A stretch of 64,000 bases of DNA from Prevotella sp. GTDB lineage: Bacteria > Bacteroidota > Bacteroidia > Bacteroidales > Bacteroidaceae. The notes under the pieces were generated by a model. That model had not been told where the DNA came from. It was given only the letters and a program-made list of their open reading frames with translations, and ran no database searches. Of the stretch, positions 52,431 to 61,655 are shown piece by piece. The DNA lies in contig JAFPME010000019.1 in the NCBI GenBank assembly GCA_017402445.1, forward strand, positions 53,215 through 117,214, in the 5' to 3' direction. Each line of letters opens with the position of its first letter. The first letter of the stretch is position 1. Made by a program: the position numbers and the translations under genes.

Positions 52431-54740
52431 TTAGGGCCGCATTACGTCGTGGCACTGCACTGCAGATGCCTTCGCCTTGAATGTGGTCTTGGCCTTGCAG
52501 TCGGCAGCGCTGGCTGAGAACAGGGCCTGATAGGTTCCTGCGTCAGTAACCCATGAGCTGGTTTGCTCGTCGAAGGAGGCGAGGTCGTAGTCTGTGAATG
52601 TCATGGTGAGGACTTGGCTCTGTCCGGGTTTCAGTTCGCCCGTTTTGGCGAAAGCACGCAGTTCGAAGGCTGGTTTCTGTAGTTTTCCCTCGGGCGCAGC
52701 TATGTAGAGCTGCACGGTCTCTTTTCCTTCATGCTGTCCTACATTCTTCACGCATACGGTGGCGACGTAGTTTTTGCCTTTCTTCACGACCTTCGGCTGA
52801 CTATATTCGAAGTCGGTATAGGAAAGTCCGTAGCCGAAGGGATAGCTGACGGGCACGTTCTTCGTCTGGAAATAGCGGTAGCCCACGTCAAGTCCTTCCT
52901 CGTAGGGCGTTTCGTTGATGAACGGCACCTTGGCTTTCTCCTCCTTCGTCAGCTTGAAATCGTCCCAGAAGGTGTAGTCCTTGGGGAAGTTTTTCGTTGA
53001 CGGGACGTCTTCGAGCGAGCAGGGGAAGGTCACGGGCAGCTTGCCAGAGGGGTAGGCTCGGCCAGTGAGCACGTCGGCCACCGAATTGCCGCCCTCCATT
53101 CCTGGTTGCCATGCCAGCAGGATGGCGTCGGCCAGTTGGTTCCATGATGCTGTCTCAACGGCACCACCGACATTGAGGATGACGATGACATGCTTTCCTT
53201 CTTGGTGGAAGGCCTTGCTGACGGCCCGTAGCATTTCTTGTTCATCGCGGTTGACGTTGAAGTCGCTGAAGGTTCTGTCGCCTCCCTCGCCGCTGCTTCG
53301 CCCGATCGTGACGATGGCGACGTCGTTGTTCTTGGCTGCAAAGCCGTAGACGTTGTCACCGAGCTGCGGTTCCTTGAATCTGGGCCTTGGGAAGAACTTG
53401 TTGTCGGCCAGCGGCCCCATCTCAGCTTCCATCTCAGCCGTGCCAAACTCTTTGTACTTCGTGTAGACGGTGGTCAGCGTGTCGTCTGTCTGCAGGCCCG
53501 CGTTGCGGAGTCCTTGCTGCAGGTCGATGACGTAGGGCTTGTTAACGTCGCCCGATCCGGTGCCGCCTGCGTAGAACATGTATGACGTGATGCCGAAAAG
53601 GGCCACGCGTTTGATGTTGCTGCTGAGCGGCAGGGGATTATTGTCAGGAGCGTCGGCCGATTCGTTCTTGAGGAGCACCATCCCTTCGGGTGCCGTCTGT
53701 CGTGTCAGTGCTGCGTGTGCCTGTATGTCTGGCTTATTGGAATACTTATACTTGCGGAAACGTGGTGTCTTGACAATGTATTCGAGGATGCGCCGTACAT
53801 TTCGGTCGATGTCTTCCAAGTGGATGGTTCCGTTCTTGGCACCGTTGATGATGTCGCGAATCTGCTCAGCATTGCCGGGGGTAAGGAGATCGTTGCCGGC
53901 GGCGACTTGGCGGTCGGTGTGGCGTGTGCCCGTCCAGTCGGTCATTACGATGCCTTTGAATCCCCATTCGTTGCGGAGAATGGTGGTGAGCAGTTCTTTG
54001 TTTTCCTGCGTCCATGGGCCGTTCAGGTAGTTGTATGAGCTCATGATGGTCCACGGTTGGCTTTTCCTGACTGCTATTTCGAACCCTTTGAGATAGAGCT
54101 CGCGCAGCGGTCTGGGACTGACGACGGAGTTGTTGTAGAGTCGGTTGGACTCCTGGTTGTTTGCTGCGAAGTGCTTGGCTGACACACCGACGCCCTGACT
54201 CTGTATGCCGTTAATGATGGCGGCTGCGATATAACCGGTGAGGAAGGGGTCCTCAGAGTAATACTCGAAGTTGCGTCCGCAGAGCGGCGAGCGCATGAGG
54301 TTCATGCCCGGACCGAGAATGACATCACATCCGTACTCGAGCACTTCGTTGCCCATGGCTTTCCCGACCTGTTCGACGAGCGATGTATTCCAGGTTGAGG
54401 CGAGAAGCGTGCCGATGGGGAAACCGGTGCAGTAGTATGTGTTGGGGTCGTTGGGTCGCTTGGCTTCGATGTGGAGTCCGGCCGGTCCGTCAGCGAGGAC
54501 GGTGTGCGGTATTCCCAGCCGTTTGATTTCAGCAGTGTTGCCAGCGGCCCCAAGCACGATGGCTCCTGCGTTGGGGTCGGGGTTGGTTGGCAGTCCGAAG
54601 TAGGAGTTGCCGAAGGTATAGCCGACAAGGAGGTTGGCTTTCTCTTCGATGGTCATTTCTTTGACCACACGATCGATGTTGTTGGGTGTCAACTTGGTTT
54701 GTGCTGAGGCTCCGGTTGCAATCATGGTGGCTGCAATCAT
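52431..54740 (-). CDS. GH3 beta-glucosidase/beta-xylosidase
   Basis: Secreted exo-beta-glycosidase. GH3 N-terminal domain with nucleophile D268 in VMTDWTG, GKRY-like KHFAANNQESNR and CGRNFEYYSEDP blocks, a GH3 C-terminal domain (about 350-610) and a fibronectin III-like domain (about 655-730). It is close in plan to the GH3 at 25452. The signal peptide is odd: MIAATMIATGASAQ begins without positive residues. Codons ETVKL lie in frame just upstream but follow a TAG at about six codons before, so the normal basic start may have been lost. No carbohydrate gene is adjacent; nhaD lies upstream (58 bp). Substrate is unknown. Confidence 0.87.
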   Translation of the reverse strand: MIAATMIATGASAQTKLTPNNIDRVVKEMTIEEKANLLVGYTFGNSYFGLPTNPDPNAGAIVLGAAGNTAEIKRLGIPHTVLADGPAGLHIEAKRPNDPNTYYCTGFPIGTLLASTWNTSLVEQVGKAMGNEVLEYGCDVILGPGMNLMRSPLCGRNFEYYSEDPFLTGYIAAAIINGIQSQGVGVSAKHFAANNQESNRLYNNSVVSPRPLRELYLKGFEIAVRKSQPWTIMSSYNYLNGPWTQENKELLTTILRNEWGFKGIVMTDWTGTRHTDRQVAAGNDLLTPGNAEQIRDIINGAKNGTIHLEDIDRNVRRILEYIVKTPRFRKYKYSNKPDIQAHAALTRQTAPEGMVLLKNESADAPDNNPLPLSSNIKRVALFGITSYMFYAGGTGSGDVNKPYVIDLQQGLRNAGLQTDDTLTTVYTKYKEFGTAEMEAEMGPLADNKFFPRPRFKEPQLGDNVYGFAAKNNDVAIVTIGRSSGEGGDRTFSDFNVNRDEQEMLRAVSKAFHQEGKHVIVILNVGGAVETASWNQLADAILLAWQPGMEGGNSVADVLTGRAYPSGKLPVTFPCSLEDVPSTKNFPKDYTFWDDFKLTKEEKAKVPFINETPYEEGLDVGYRYFQTKNVPVSYPFGYGLSYTDFEYSQPKVVKKGKNYVATVCVKNVGQHEGKETVQLYIAAPEGKLQKPAFELRAFAKTGELKPGQSQVLTMTFTDYDLASFDEQTSSWVTDAGTYQALFSASAADCKAKTTFKAKASAVQCHDVMRP

Positions 54741-54798
54741 TAGTTTAACAGTTTCCTATATATGGGGTATTGGGAGATTGGATGTTACGGTGGAGGGA

Positions 54799-56133
54799 CT
54801 ACAGTCCGATGACGCTTTTCTCAATCCAATAGCAGAAGATACCGGCAATGTAGCCGACGAAGGCAATCCACGTGATTCGCTTCATATACCAGCCAAATGT
54901 GATTTTTTCCAGACCCATGACGACGACACCTGCAGCGCTGCCGATGATGAGCATCGAGCCTCCCACACCGGCACAGTAGGCCAGCAGTTGCCAGAAGATG
55001 CCGTCGACGGCCATGTCGCCCGTAGGTGCTACGGGGTACATGCCCATGGCTCCTGCCACGAGCGGCACGTTGTCGACAATGCTTGAAAGCACACCAATGA
55101 TACCCGTCACAAGATAGTGGTTGCCTCCTGACACGTCGTTGAGCCATTCACCCAAGGCTGTGAGTACGCCGACATGTTCCAGACAGCTGACAGCCATGAG
55201 GATGCCGAGGAAGAACATGATGGTGGAAAGGTCGATACGCGAGAGCAGGTCAGTGACGCGCTTGGCCATAGTGTCCTCTTCGCCCTCGCGGTGAACGCTG
55301 CGGTGGAAGATTTCCGTGACTGTCCACAGAATGCCGAGTACCAGCAGGATGCCCATGAACGGGGGCAGGTTGGTCAGGCCACGGAAGATGGGAACGAAGC
55401 ATAGACCGCCGACTCCCAGCCAAAAGATGACGTCGCGCTGAGCTTTGGTGAATGTGCTGACGTCGGCCTTTGGCAGATTCTGCGACTTGTCGAACTTACC
55501 GTTGAGCTGGAACTGTAGGATGAGAGCTGGAATAATCATCGACACGAGCGAAGGGATGAGAATCTCCGTGATGACGCCTTGAGTGGTGATGACGCCTTTT
55601 ATCCAGAGCATGATGGTGGTCACGTCGCCGATGGGTGAGAATGCGCCACCCGAATTGGCCGAGATAATGACCAGTGCAGCATAGATGATGCGCTCCTTTC
55701 GGTCCTGCACCAGCTTTCGCAGCACCATGATCATGACGATGGAGGTGGTCAGGTTGTCGAGGATGGCCGAAAGGAAGAATGTCATGAAGGCAATCCTCCA
55801 CATCAGCTTGCGCTTGGAGCGCGTCTTTAGCGTGTCGCGCACAAAGTTGAAGCCTCCGTTTGCATCGACGATCTCGACGATGGTCATGGCTCCCATGAGG
55901 AAGAAGAGCGTTTCGGCTGTGTCTCCGAGCGACACCTTGATGTTCTCGCTGACTTGCATGAGTACGTTGTCGCCGGCGATGTAGCTCTCAGGTGACATCA
56001 TGAACAGTGTCCAGCAGGCCACGCACATGAGCAGAGCGATGGCAGCTTTGTTGATCTCGAGTACACTTTCTGTGGCGATGCATGCGTAGCCAATAACGAA
56101 AACGATGACAATGAGTAGTGTTAATGTAGACAT
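54799..56133 (-). CDS. nhaD: NhaD-type Na+/H+ antiporter
   Basis: Inner-membrane sodium/proton antiporter of the ion-transporter superfamily, maintaining Na+ and pH balance. The 444 residues form about eleven to twelve hydrophobic helices. Family blocks include SAILDNLTTSIVMIMVLRKL, ANSGGAFSPIGDVTTIMLWI and the second-half SIVDNVPLVAGAMGMYP; the paired DN-(L/V)T/P segments carry the membrane-buried acidic residues. No signal peptide is needed. A strong promoter (TTTG-N19-TATCTTTG, 56217-56187) lies 54 bp upstream. Confidence 0.9.
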   Translation of the reverse strand: MSTLTLLIVIVFVIGYACIATESVLEINKAAIALLMCVACWTLFMMSPESYIAGDNVLMQVSENIKVSLGDTAETLFFLMGAMTIVEIVDANGGFNFVRDTLKTRSKRKLMWRIAFMTFFLSAILDNLTTSIVMIMVLRKLVQDRKERIIYAALVIISANSGGAFSPIGDVTTIMLWIKGVITTQGVITEILIPSLVSMIIPALILQFQLNGKFDKSQNLPKADVSTFTKAQRDVIFWLGVGGLCFVPIFRGLTNLPPFMGILLVLGILWTVTEIFHRSVHREGEEDTMAKRVTDLLSRIDLSTIMFFLGILMAVSCLEHVGVLTALGEWLNDVSGGNHYLVTGIIGVLSSIVDNVPLVAGAMGMYPVAPTGDMAVDGIFWQLLAYCAGVGGSMLIIGSAAGVVVMGLEKITFGWYMKRITWIAFVGYIAGIFCYWIEKSVIGL

Positions 56134-56186
56134 TTTTAGTTATTTAAATTGTTTGTAGTTTTTAAGCGAAAAAGGTTAATCCGATG

Positions 56187-56217
56187 CAAAGATACGATTA
56201 TAAGGGCAAACTGCAAA
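56187..56217 (-). promoter_or_regulatory. nhaD promoter
   Basis: On the minus strand TTTG (56217-56214), a 19-bp spacer and TATCTTTG (56194-56187) match the full Bacteroidetes consensus. Confidence 0.75.
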
Positions 56218-56308
56218 AGGAAAGTTTGGCTTTTTTTCTTTTGGGAGGGGTTTTGACGGTGAAAGTCTAAAATAATGTTATTTGTAGATGGTATTGATTT
56301 TTAATTCG

Positions 56309-56316
56309 TACCTTTG
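56309..56316 (+). promoter_or_regulatory. -7 box (TACCTTTG) directly before an ATG
   Basis: Exact consensus match whose last base is only five bases before the ATG at 56322, so the transcript may begin at or next to the start codon. Confidence 0.6.
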
Positions 56317-56321
56317 TGCCT

Positions 56322-56915
56322 ATGAATCAGAATGGGACGAAATGGAGTGAGAATGTCATCGTCGTGGATGCAGACTATGTCGACGGGGTGGCATTCAACT
56401 TGATTGTGAACTTTGAGCGCATGCTGGGTCGACGGATTCCGCAGGCTGACATGGCTCGTTGGTTGGAATGCGTGGCTTTGGACGGTGGCGTGCGTGAGGG
56501 CGAACAAGAGACCTCTGTGGTGCTGATACATGAAAAGGAAAAGTCGCATCTGCGGAACTTCGTGCCTTCAGACTATGCTGCAGACCTGTCGGGCAAGGCT
56601 TTTGGCAGTCCTTTGGGTGAGTTCGTCGTCAACAGTGTCGATGTGGAGGAAATCACGACAAAAGAGAATATGTTCGTCGATGTGATGACGTTCGTGGCGA
56701 GCCAGCCGGATGTGAAGCGTCTGATGTTGGTTCCTGACGAGAATATAAACGGTCTGAATGATCGGATACGTCGCTGTCTACAACGTGTCGATGATGAGAA
56801 GCGTGTAACTCTGTTCTCCATGCAGCCTGCCGGGGGTGGTCCATACCGACAGGAGATTCTGGGCTACTCGCTGATGAGTGCGCTTGGCATCCGCAGCGAA
56901 GAGTTCAACCGATAA
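56322..56915 (+). CDS. Conserved hypothetical protein, possibly leaderless
   Basis: A 197-residue cytoplasmic protein without signal peptide, membrane segment or known motif. It starts MNQNGTKWSENVIVVDADYVDGVAFNLIVNFERMLGRRIPQADM and has an Asp/Glu-rich beta/alpha pattern. It looks like a Bacteroidales-specific family of unknown function. The ATG at 56322 is chosen over a GTG at 56316 because the latter is part of the promoter box. The mscS-type gene follows 96 bp later. No function can be proposed. Confidence 0.6.
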   Translation: MNQNGTKWSENVIVVDADYVDGVAFNLIVNFERMLGRRIPQADMARWLECVALDGGVREGEQETSVVLIHEKEKSHLRNFVPSDYAADLSGKAFGSPLGEFVVNSVDVEEITTKENMFVDVMTFVASQPDVKRLMLVPDENINGLNDRIRRCLQRVDDEKRVTLFSMQPAGGGPYRQEILGYSLMSALGIRSEEFNR

Positions 56916-57011
56916 GCGTTCCGCCGGAGTCTTTCCTTTCTTGGATGGCGACGGCATGATATTGGTGCTCGGACTGAAATATTGTAGGATTATAATTGAT
57001 TAGATACTGTT

Positions 57012-57860
57012 ATGTTAGAGAAATTACTGACGCAGGAGACTTATTCGTTGTTGGCGGAGTGGTCGCTGAGTTTCGTGAAGAATGCCATTCTGGCCATTGT
57101 CGTTTATTTTGTTGGCAGCTGGCTGATCAAGAGGATTGCCAGGCTGTTCGGGAAGATGATGGAGCATGGCAAGGTAGAAAAAACGCTTAGCTCCTTCTTG
57201 ACGAGCATCGTGAATGTGGTGCTGTGGTTTGTGCTGATTATCATCATCGTGTCCATTCTCGGCATTGAGACATCGTCGTTCATCGCGTTGTTTGCCTCTG
57301 CAGGTGTCGCTATCGGCATGGCGCTGAGCGGAACGTTGCAGAATTTCGCAGGTGGAGTGATGATTCTGCTCTTCAAGCCTTACAAAGTCGGCGACTTCAT
57401 AGAGGCTCAGGGATATGCAGGCGTAGTGAAGGAGATCCAGATATTCAATACCATTATCAGGACGGGTGATGCGCAAACAGTGATTATTCCCAATGGAACG
57501 CTTTCGACAGGTATGATGAAGAACTATTCCACGGAAAAATATCGCAGGGTAGATCAAGTTTTTCAGTTCGCTTACGGTTCCAATCTCGACGAGGTGAAGG
57601 CTGCGGTGGCAGAGATTCAGCAGCGTCATCCGTTGATTCTACAGGGGACTGTTGCTGATTCGGAAGTAGTGGCAGCTCCATGGACGGGTGTGTCTTCGCT
57701 TGGTGATAGTGGGGTGGTGCTGACTTCGCGCGTGTGGTGCAAAAGTTCAGACTACTGGACTGTGTTTTTCTACATGAACGAGACCGTATATGAAGAGCTT
57801 CGTCAACGTGGCTTCATGTTCCCCTTCAATCGCATGGACGTGAATATAGTGAATCGCTGA
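57012..57860 (+). CDS. mscS: MscS-family mechanosensitive channel
   Basis: Small-conductance mechanosensitive channel in the inner membrane that releases solutes on osmotic downshock. At 282 residues it has the minimal MscS length. Three hydrophobic helices lie at about 20-105; the pore-lining third helix is the Gly/Ala-rich ASAGVAIGMALSGTLQNFAGGVMILLF. The beta domain (GDFIEAQGYAGVVKEIQIFNT) and the alpha/beta cytoplasmic vestibule follow. It has no evident operon partner. Confidence 0.92.
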   Translation: MLEKLLTQETYSLLAEWSLSFVKNAILAIVVYFVGSWLIKRIARLFGKMMEHGKVEKTLSSFLTSIVNVVLWFVLIIIIVSILGIETSSFIALFASAGVAIGMALSGTLQNFAGGVMILLFKPYKVGDFIEAQGYAGVVKEIQIFNTIIRTGDAQTVIIPNGTLSTGMMKNYSTEKYRRVDQVFQFAYGSNLDEVKAAVAEIQQRHPLILQGTVADSEVVAAPWTGVSSLGDSGVVLTSRVWCKSSDYWTVFFYMNETVYEELRQRGFMFPFNRMDVNIVNR

Positions 57861-57906
57861 GCTGCAATTGATAAGAAGGTGATAACTTATTATTTTTTGC
57901 TTTTTC

Positions 57907-57938
57907 TTTGCACTTTCTAAAAAAAACGTGTATTTTTG
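57907..57938 (+). promoter_or_regulatory. Consensus promoter of the carboxynorspermidine dehydrogenase gene
   Basis: TTTG at 57907-57910, a 20-bp spacer and TATTTTTG at 57931-57938 form a full Bacteroidetes consensus, 82 bp before the ATG. This is the clearest promoter in the window. Confidence 0.8.
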
Positions 57939-58020
57939 CAGAAAGACTATGTTGCAGAGCTTCGTAATGAGGCTCTTTCCCAGTAAAACAAACATTAACT
58001 AATAAAAAACAATAACGAAA

Positions 58021-59259
58021 ATGGCAAGAATACTGATGATTGGCGCCGGTGGTGTCGCTACGGTGGCTGCGTTTAAGATTGCACAGAACGCCGATGTGTT
58101 TACAGAGTTTATGATAGCAAGCCGTCGCAAGGAAAAGTGTGACCTGCTGGTGGAGGCCATCCATAAAAAAGGCTATACGATGGATATCAAAACGGCGCAG
58201 GTGGATGCTGACGACGTAGAGCAGCTGAAGGCTCTCTTCAGCGACTACAAGCCAGAACTGGTCATCAATCTGGCACTGCCCTATCAGGACCTGACCATCA
58301 TGGATGCCTGTCTGGCTTGCGGTTGCAACTATTTAGATACAGCCAACTATGAGCCGAAAGACGAGGCGCACTTTGAATACAGCTGGCAGTGGGCTTACAT
58401 GGATCGCTTCCGCGAGGCAGGACTGACCGCCATTCTCGGCTGTGGCTTTGACCCAGGCGTCAGCGGAATCTATACTGCCTATGCTGCTAAGCACCACTTC
58501 GATGAGATTCACTACTTAGACATCGTCGACTGTAATGCCGGCAATCACCATAAGGCTTTCGCCACGAACTTCAATCCGGAGATTAACATCCGTGAGATTA
58601 CGCAAAAGGGACTCTATTACAAGGATGGGGAATGGATTGAGACTGAACCGCTGGAGGTGCACAAGGCACTGACGTATCCGAACATCGGACCGCGTGAATC
58701 GTATCTGATGCACCACGAAGAGCTGGAATCGCTGGTGAAGAATTACCCCACCATCAAGCAGGCTCGCTTCTGGATGACCTTTGGTCAGCAGTATCTGACT
58801 TATCTTGACGTGATTCAGAATCTTGGAATGTCGCGTATTGACGAGCTGGAGTATGAAGCTCCGTTGGCCGACGAGCCCGAGAAGCGAGTGAAGGTGAAGA
58901 TCGTGCCCCTGCAGTTCCTCAAGGCGGTGCTGCCCAATCCGCAGGATCTCGGCGAGAACTATGACGGCGAGACGTCTATCGGCTGCCGCATCCGTGGTCT
59001 CAAAGACGGCAAGGAGCACACCTATTATATATATAACAACTGCAAGCACCAGGAAGCTTACGAAGAAACAGGCATGCAGGGGGTGAGCTATACCACGGGC
59101 GTGCCGGCCATGATCGGCGCTATGATGTTCGTGAAAGGTCTTTGGAGAAAGCCGGGCGTGTGGAACGTGGAAGACTTTGATCCAGATCCATTCATGGAAC
59201 AGCTCAATATTCACGGTCTGCCTTGGAACGAGGTTTTTGATGGAGACCTGGAGCTGTAG
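58021..59259 (+). CDS. Carboxynorspermidine dehydrogenase (saccharopine dehydrogenase family)
   Basis: Cytoplasmic NAD(P)H-dependent enzyme that condenses L-aspartate semialdehyde with a diamine to form carboxynorspermidine or carboxyspermidine, the Bacteroidetes route to spermidine. The nucleotide-binding motif is at the N-terminus (ILMIGAGGVATVAAFK, about 4-19). Residues about 85-130 (LVINLALPYQDLTIMDAC...CNYLDTANYEP) and GCGFDPGVSGIY are typical of this subgroup rather than lysine-degrading enzymes. Length 412 is normal. It is preceded by a full consensus promoter. The matching decarboxylase is not in view. Confidence 0.85.
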   Translation: MARILMIGAGGVATVAAFKIAQNADVFTEFMIASRRKEKCDLLVEAIHKKGYTMDIKTAQVDADDVEQLKALFSDYKPELVINLALPYQDLTIMDACLACGCNYLDTANYEPKDEAHFEYSWQWAYMDRFREAGLTAILGCGFDPGVSGIYTAYAAKHHFDEIHYLDIVDCNAGNHHKAFATNFNPEINIREITQKGLYYKDGEWIETEPLEVHKALTYPNIGPRESYLMHHEELESLVKNYPTIKQARFWMTFGQQYLTYLDVIQNLGMSRIDELEYEAPLADEPEKRVKVKIVPLQFLKAVLPNPQDLGENYDGETSIGCRIRGLKDGKEHTYYIYNNCKHQEAYEETGMQGVSYTTGVPAMIGAMMFVKGLWRKPGVWNVEDFDPDPFMEQLNIHGLPWNEVFDGDLEL

Positions 59260-59354
59260 CTCGAACGGAATCCTGCTCAATCATTCGTTATAGAGTGAAT
59301 AAACGCAAGCAGGAACATTTAGTTCATATTTCAGAAATCTATAAAGGCACGTTT

Positions 59355-60413
59355 ATGATTGTTGCAAATCCTATTTACGACATTGTGTTCAAGTACCTCA
59401 TGGAAGATGAGCGCATTGCACGAACGATTCTATCTGCTTTGTTGAAAAAGGATGTAGTGGAGGTAAAAGTGCGGCCGCACGAGTATGCCAACGGTCAGCG
59501 TGACACACTCTCGGTGTTCCGCATAGATTTCGGCGCAACCATCCGGGAGGCTGATGGCCATACGCATCTCATTCTAATTGAGCTGCAAAAGACATGGCTT
59601 GAGACAGAGACGCTTCGCTTCCGCCAATATTTAGGAGTGCAGTATCAAAGTCCGAGGAATATCATAGGAAAAGATGGCCATGCCATACCGATGGTAGCTG
59701 TTTATCTGTTGGGGCACAAAGTGGGTGACATCGAAGAGCCTGTCATCTATGTTCGCCATCACTCGTATAACTACGATGGGCAGCTTGTGACCAAAGGTCT
59801 CCCTAACCCTTTTGTGGACAGCCTGACACATGATAGCATTATCGTGCAAATACCTCGTCTGCATGGTCAGATCAACAACCGGTTGGATAAGGTGCTCAGC
59901 ATTTTCGATCAGACTCTGAAGGATGGACAAAACGGTCAGGTCTTGAACATAGACGACTCTATGTATTCTGGCGATGACGAAATGCAACATATTCTTCACC
60001 GTCTCTTGATGGCTGCAACAAATGCCGATATGCGGCAGGACATGAATGTTGAGGATGAATATTACTCAATTATCGAAAAACGTGATACCGAAATCCTGCA
60101 ACGAGACAAATTATTAGCTCAGCAAAACGTGCAGTTAGCTCAGAAGTCAGCGCAGCTTGAGGAGCAGTCAGCACAGTTTGAAGAGCAGTCAGCACAGCTT
60201 GAAGAGCAGTCAGCACAGCTTGAAGAGCAGTCAGCGCAGCTTGAGGAGCAGTCAGCACAGATAAAGGAGCAGTCAGCGCAGATAGAGGAACAGAATAACG
60301 CATTGCGTAATTCCGTCCAAATGCTACTTAAAACCGGTTTGTCTATTGATGCAGTGGCAGACTGTTTAGGATTGGATTTGCAAACAGTAAAGTCACTCGG
60401 TAGACTAGAATAG
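59355..60413 (+). CDS. Rpn/PDDEXK family protein with EEQSAQL heptad repeats
   Basis: A second nuclease/transposase-like protein of the PD-(D/E)XK group. The domain begins NPIYDIVFKYLMEDERIARTIL. The core is FRIDFGATIREADGHTHLILIELQKTW (D...E-x-Q). I take the ATG at 59355; a GTG at 59295 in the same frame adds 20 residues without family character. Residues about 264-312 are seven heptads (QSAQLEE type) predicted as coiled coil, then a helix-turn-helix-like tail TGLSIDAVADCLGLDLQTV. The plan nuclease-repeat linker-HTH tail matches the gene at 51313, though the two sequences differ. It may be read from the upstream promoter (95-bp gap). Confidence 0.75.
   Translation: MIVANPIYDIVFKYLMEDERIARTILSALLKKDVVEVKVRPHEYANGQRDTLSVFRIDFGATIREADGHTHLILIELQKTWLETETLRFRQYLGVQYQSPRNIIGKDGHAIPMVAVYLLGHKVGDIEEPVIYVRHHSYNYDGQLVTKGLPNPFVDSLTHDSIIVQIPRLHGQINNRLDKVLSIFDQTLKDGQNGQVLNIDDSMYSGDDEMQHILHRLLMAATNADMRQDMNVEDEYYSIIEKRDTEILQRDKLLAQQNVQLAQKSAQLEEQSAQFEEQSAQLEEQSAQLEEQSAQLEEQSAQIKEQSAQIEEQNNALRNSVQMLLKTGLSIDAVADCLGLDLQTVKSLGRLE
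60144..60290 (+). repeat. Seven 21-bp coding repeats in the second Rpn-like gene
   Basis: Seven units of 21 bp encode heptads such as QSAQLEE; three consecutive units are nearly identical. Copy number can change without loss of frame, altering linker length by one heptad each time. Confidence 0.85.
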
Positions 60414-60506
60414 TTTATATCAAAAATAAACGGGTCGTATGATTGATAATGAAAACAGTTCGTTAGAATAGGGTATTTTATAGTTAATTTAAAGAATCAA
60501 AACATA

Positions 60507-61535
60507 ATGGCAAAGAAAGAAATGGAAGAGGCTGCTAATCCGCAAAATGAAAAGCTCAAAGCACTTCAGGCAGCCATGTCTAAAATAGAAAAAGACTTCG
60601 GTAAAGGAAGTATTATGAAGCTTGGCGACGAGCATGTTGAGAATGTTGAGGTGATACCTACAGGCAGTATAGGCCTGAATGCTGCACTTGGTGTAGGAGG
60701 GTATCCTCGTGGACGCATCATTGAAATCTATGGTCCGGAGAGTTCTGGTAAGACTACGCTGGCTATCCATGCCATTGCAGAGGCTCAGAAGGCTGGTGGC
60801 ATTGCTGCTTTTATTGACGCAGAACATGCTTTCGATCGTTTTTATGCGCAAAAACTGGGCGTTGACATTGATAACCTTTGGATATCACAGCCAGACAATG
60901 GTGAACAAGCGTTGCAGATAGCTGACCAGCTGATTTCGTCTTCTGCTATTGATATCCTTGTCATTGACTCTGTCGCAGCTCTGACACCCAAAAAGGAAAT
61001 CGAAGGTGACATGGGGGACAATGTTGTCGGCCTACAGGCGCGACTGATGAGCCAAGCCTTGCGCAAACTCACATCTACCATTTCAAAAACAAATACTACT
61101 TGTATCTTTATTAACCAGCTGCGCGAGAAAATCGGTGTAATGTTTGGCAATCCTGAGACAACGACAGGTGGCAATGCCCTGAAGTTTTATGCCTCTGTCC
61201 GTCTTGATATCCGTCGGGTAACCAGTATAAAGGATGGAGACGAAGTGATTGGCAATCAGGTGCGTGTGAAAGTAGTAAAGAACAAGGTCGCACCTCCCTT
61301 CCGTAAATGTGAATTTGAGATAATGTTTGGTGAAGGTATCTCGAAAGTGGGAGAAATAGTAGATCTTGGTGTAGAATACGGCATTATTCAGAAGAGTGGG
61401 TCTTGGTTCTCGTACGATGGAAGCAAATTGGCACAAGGCCGTGATGCGGTGAAAAAGCTGTTGAAAGACAATCCCGAACTGTGCGAGGAGCTGGAAGCAA
61501 AGATCATGCAGACCCTCACTGACAAGAAAGACTGA
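60507..61535 (+). CDS. recA: Recombinase RecA
   Basis: DNA strand-exchange protein for recombination and the SOS response. The N-terminal region is followed by Walker [10 protein letters not shown] (about 73-81), the DSVAALTP Walker B region and the [21 protein letters not shown] block (loop L2). Length 342 is normal. The start ATG lies 93 bp after the preceding stop. The upstream region has no clear TAnnTTTG box and I see no LexA-type palindrome, so regulation is unclear. It converges with alaS, with a shared terminator between. Confidence 0.97.
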   Translation: MAKKEMEEAANPQNEKLKALQAAMSKIEKDFGKGSIMKLGDEHVENVEVIPTGSIGLNAALGVGGYPRGRIIEIYGPESSGKTTLAIHAIAEAQKAGGIAAFIDAEHAFDRFYAQKLGVDIDNLWISQPDNGEQALQIADQLISSSAIDILVIDSVAALTPKKEIEGDMGDNVVGLQARLMSQALRKLTSTISKTNTTCIFINQLREKIGVMFGNPETTTGGNALKFYASVRLDIRRVTSIKDGDEVIGNQVRVKVVKNKVAPPFRKCEFEIMFGEGISKVGEIVDLGVEYGIIQKSGSWFSYDGSKLAQGRDAVKKLLKDNPELCEELEAKIMQTLTDKKD

Positions 61536-61571
61536 TAGTAAGGCAGGCTCGTTCTCACAAATCTGAAACGC

Positions 61572-61613
61572 AAAGGAGCCGCAGACGTTGCACAACACGT
61601 CTGCGGCTCCTTT
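61572..61613. terminator. Bidirectional terminator between recA and alaS
   Basis: A perfect 16-bp stem AAAGGAGCCGCAGACG (61572-61587 with 61598-61613) and 10-nt loop, with A-rich and T-rich flanks on either side. Confidence 0.85.
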
Positions 61614-61655
61614 ATTATTTGTCCTAATAACGGGACGTCTTGGATTCTAAAGACA

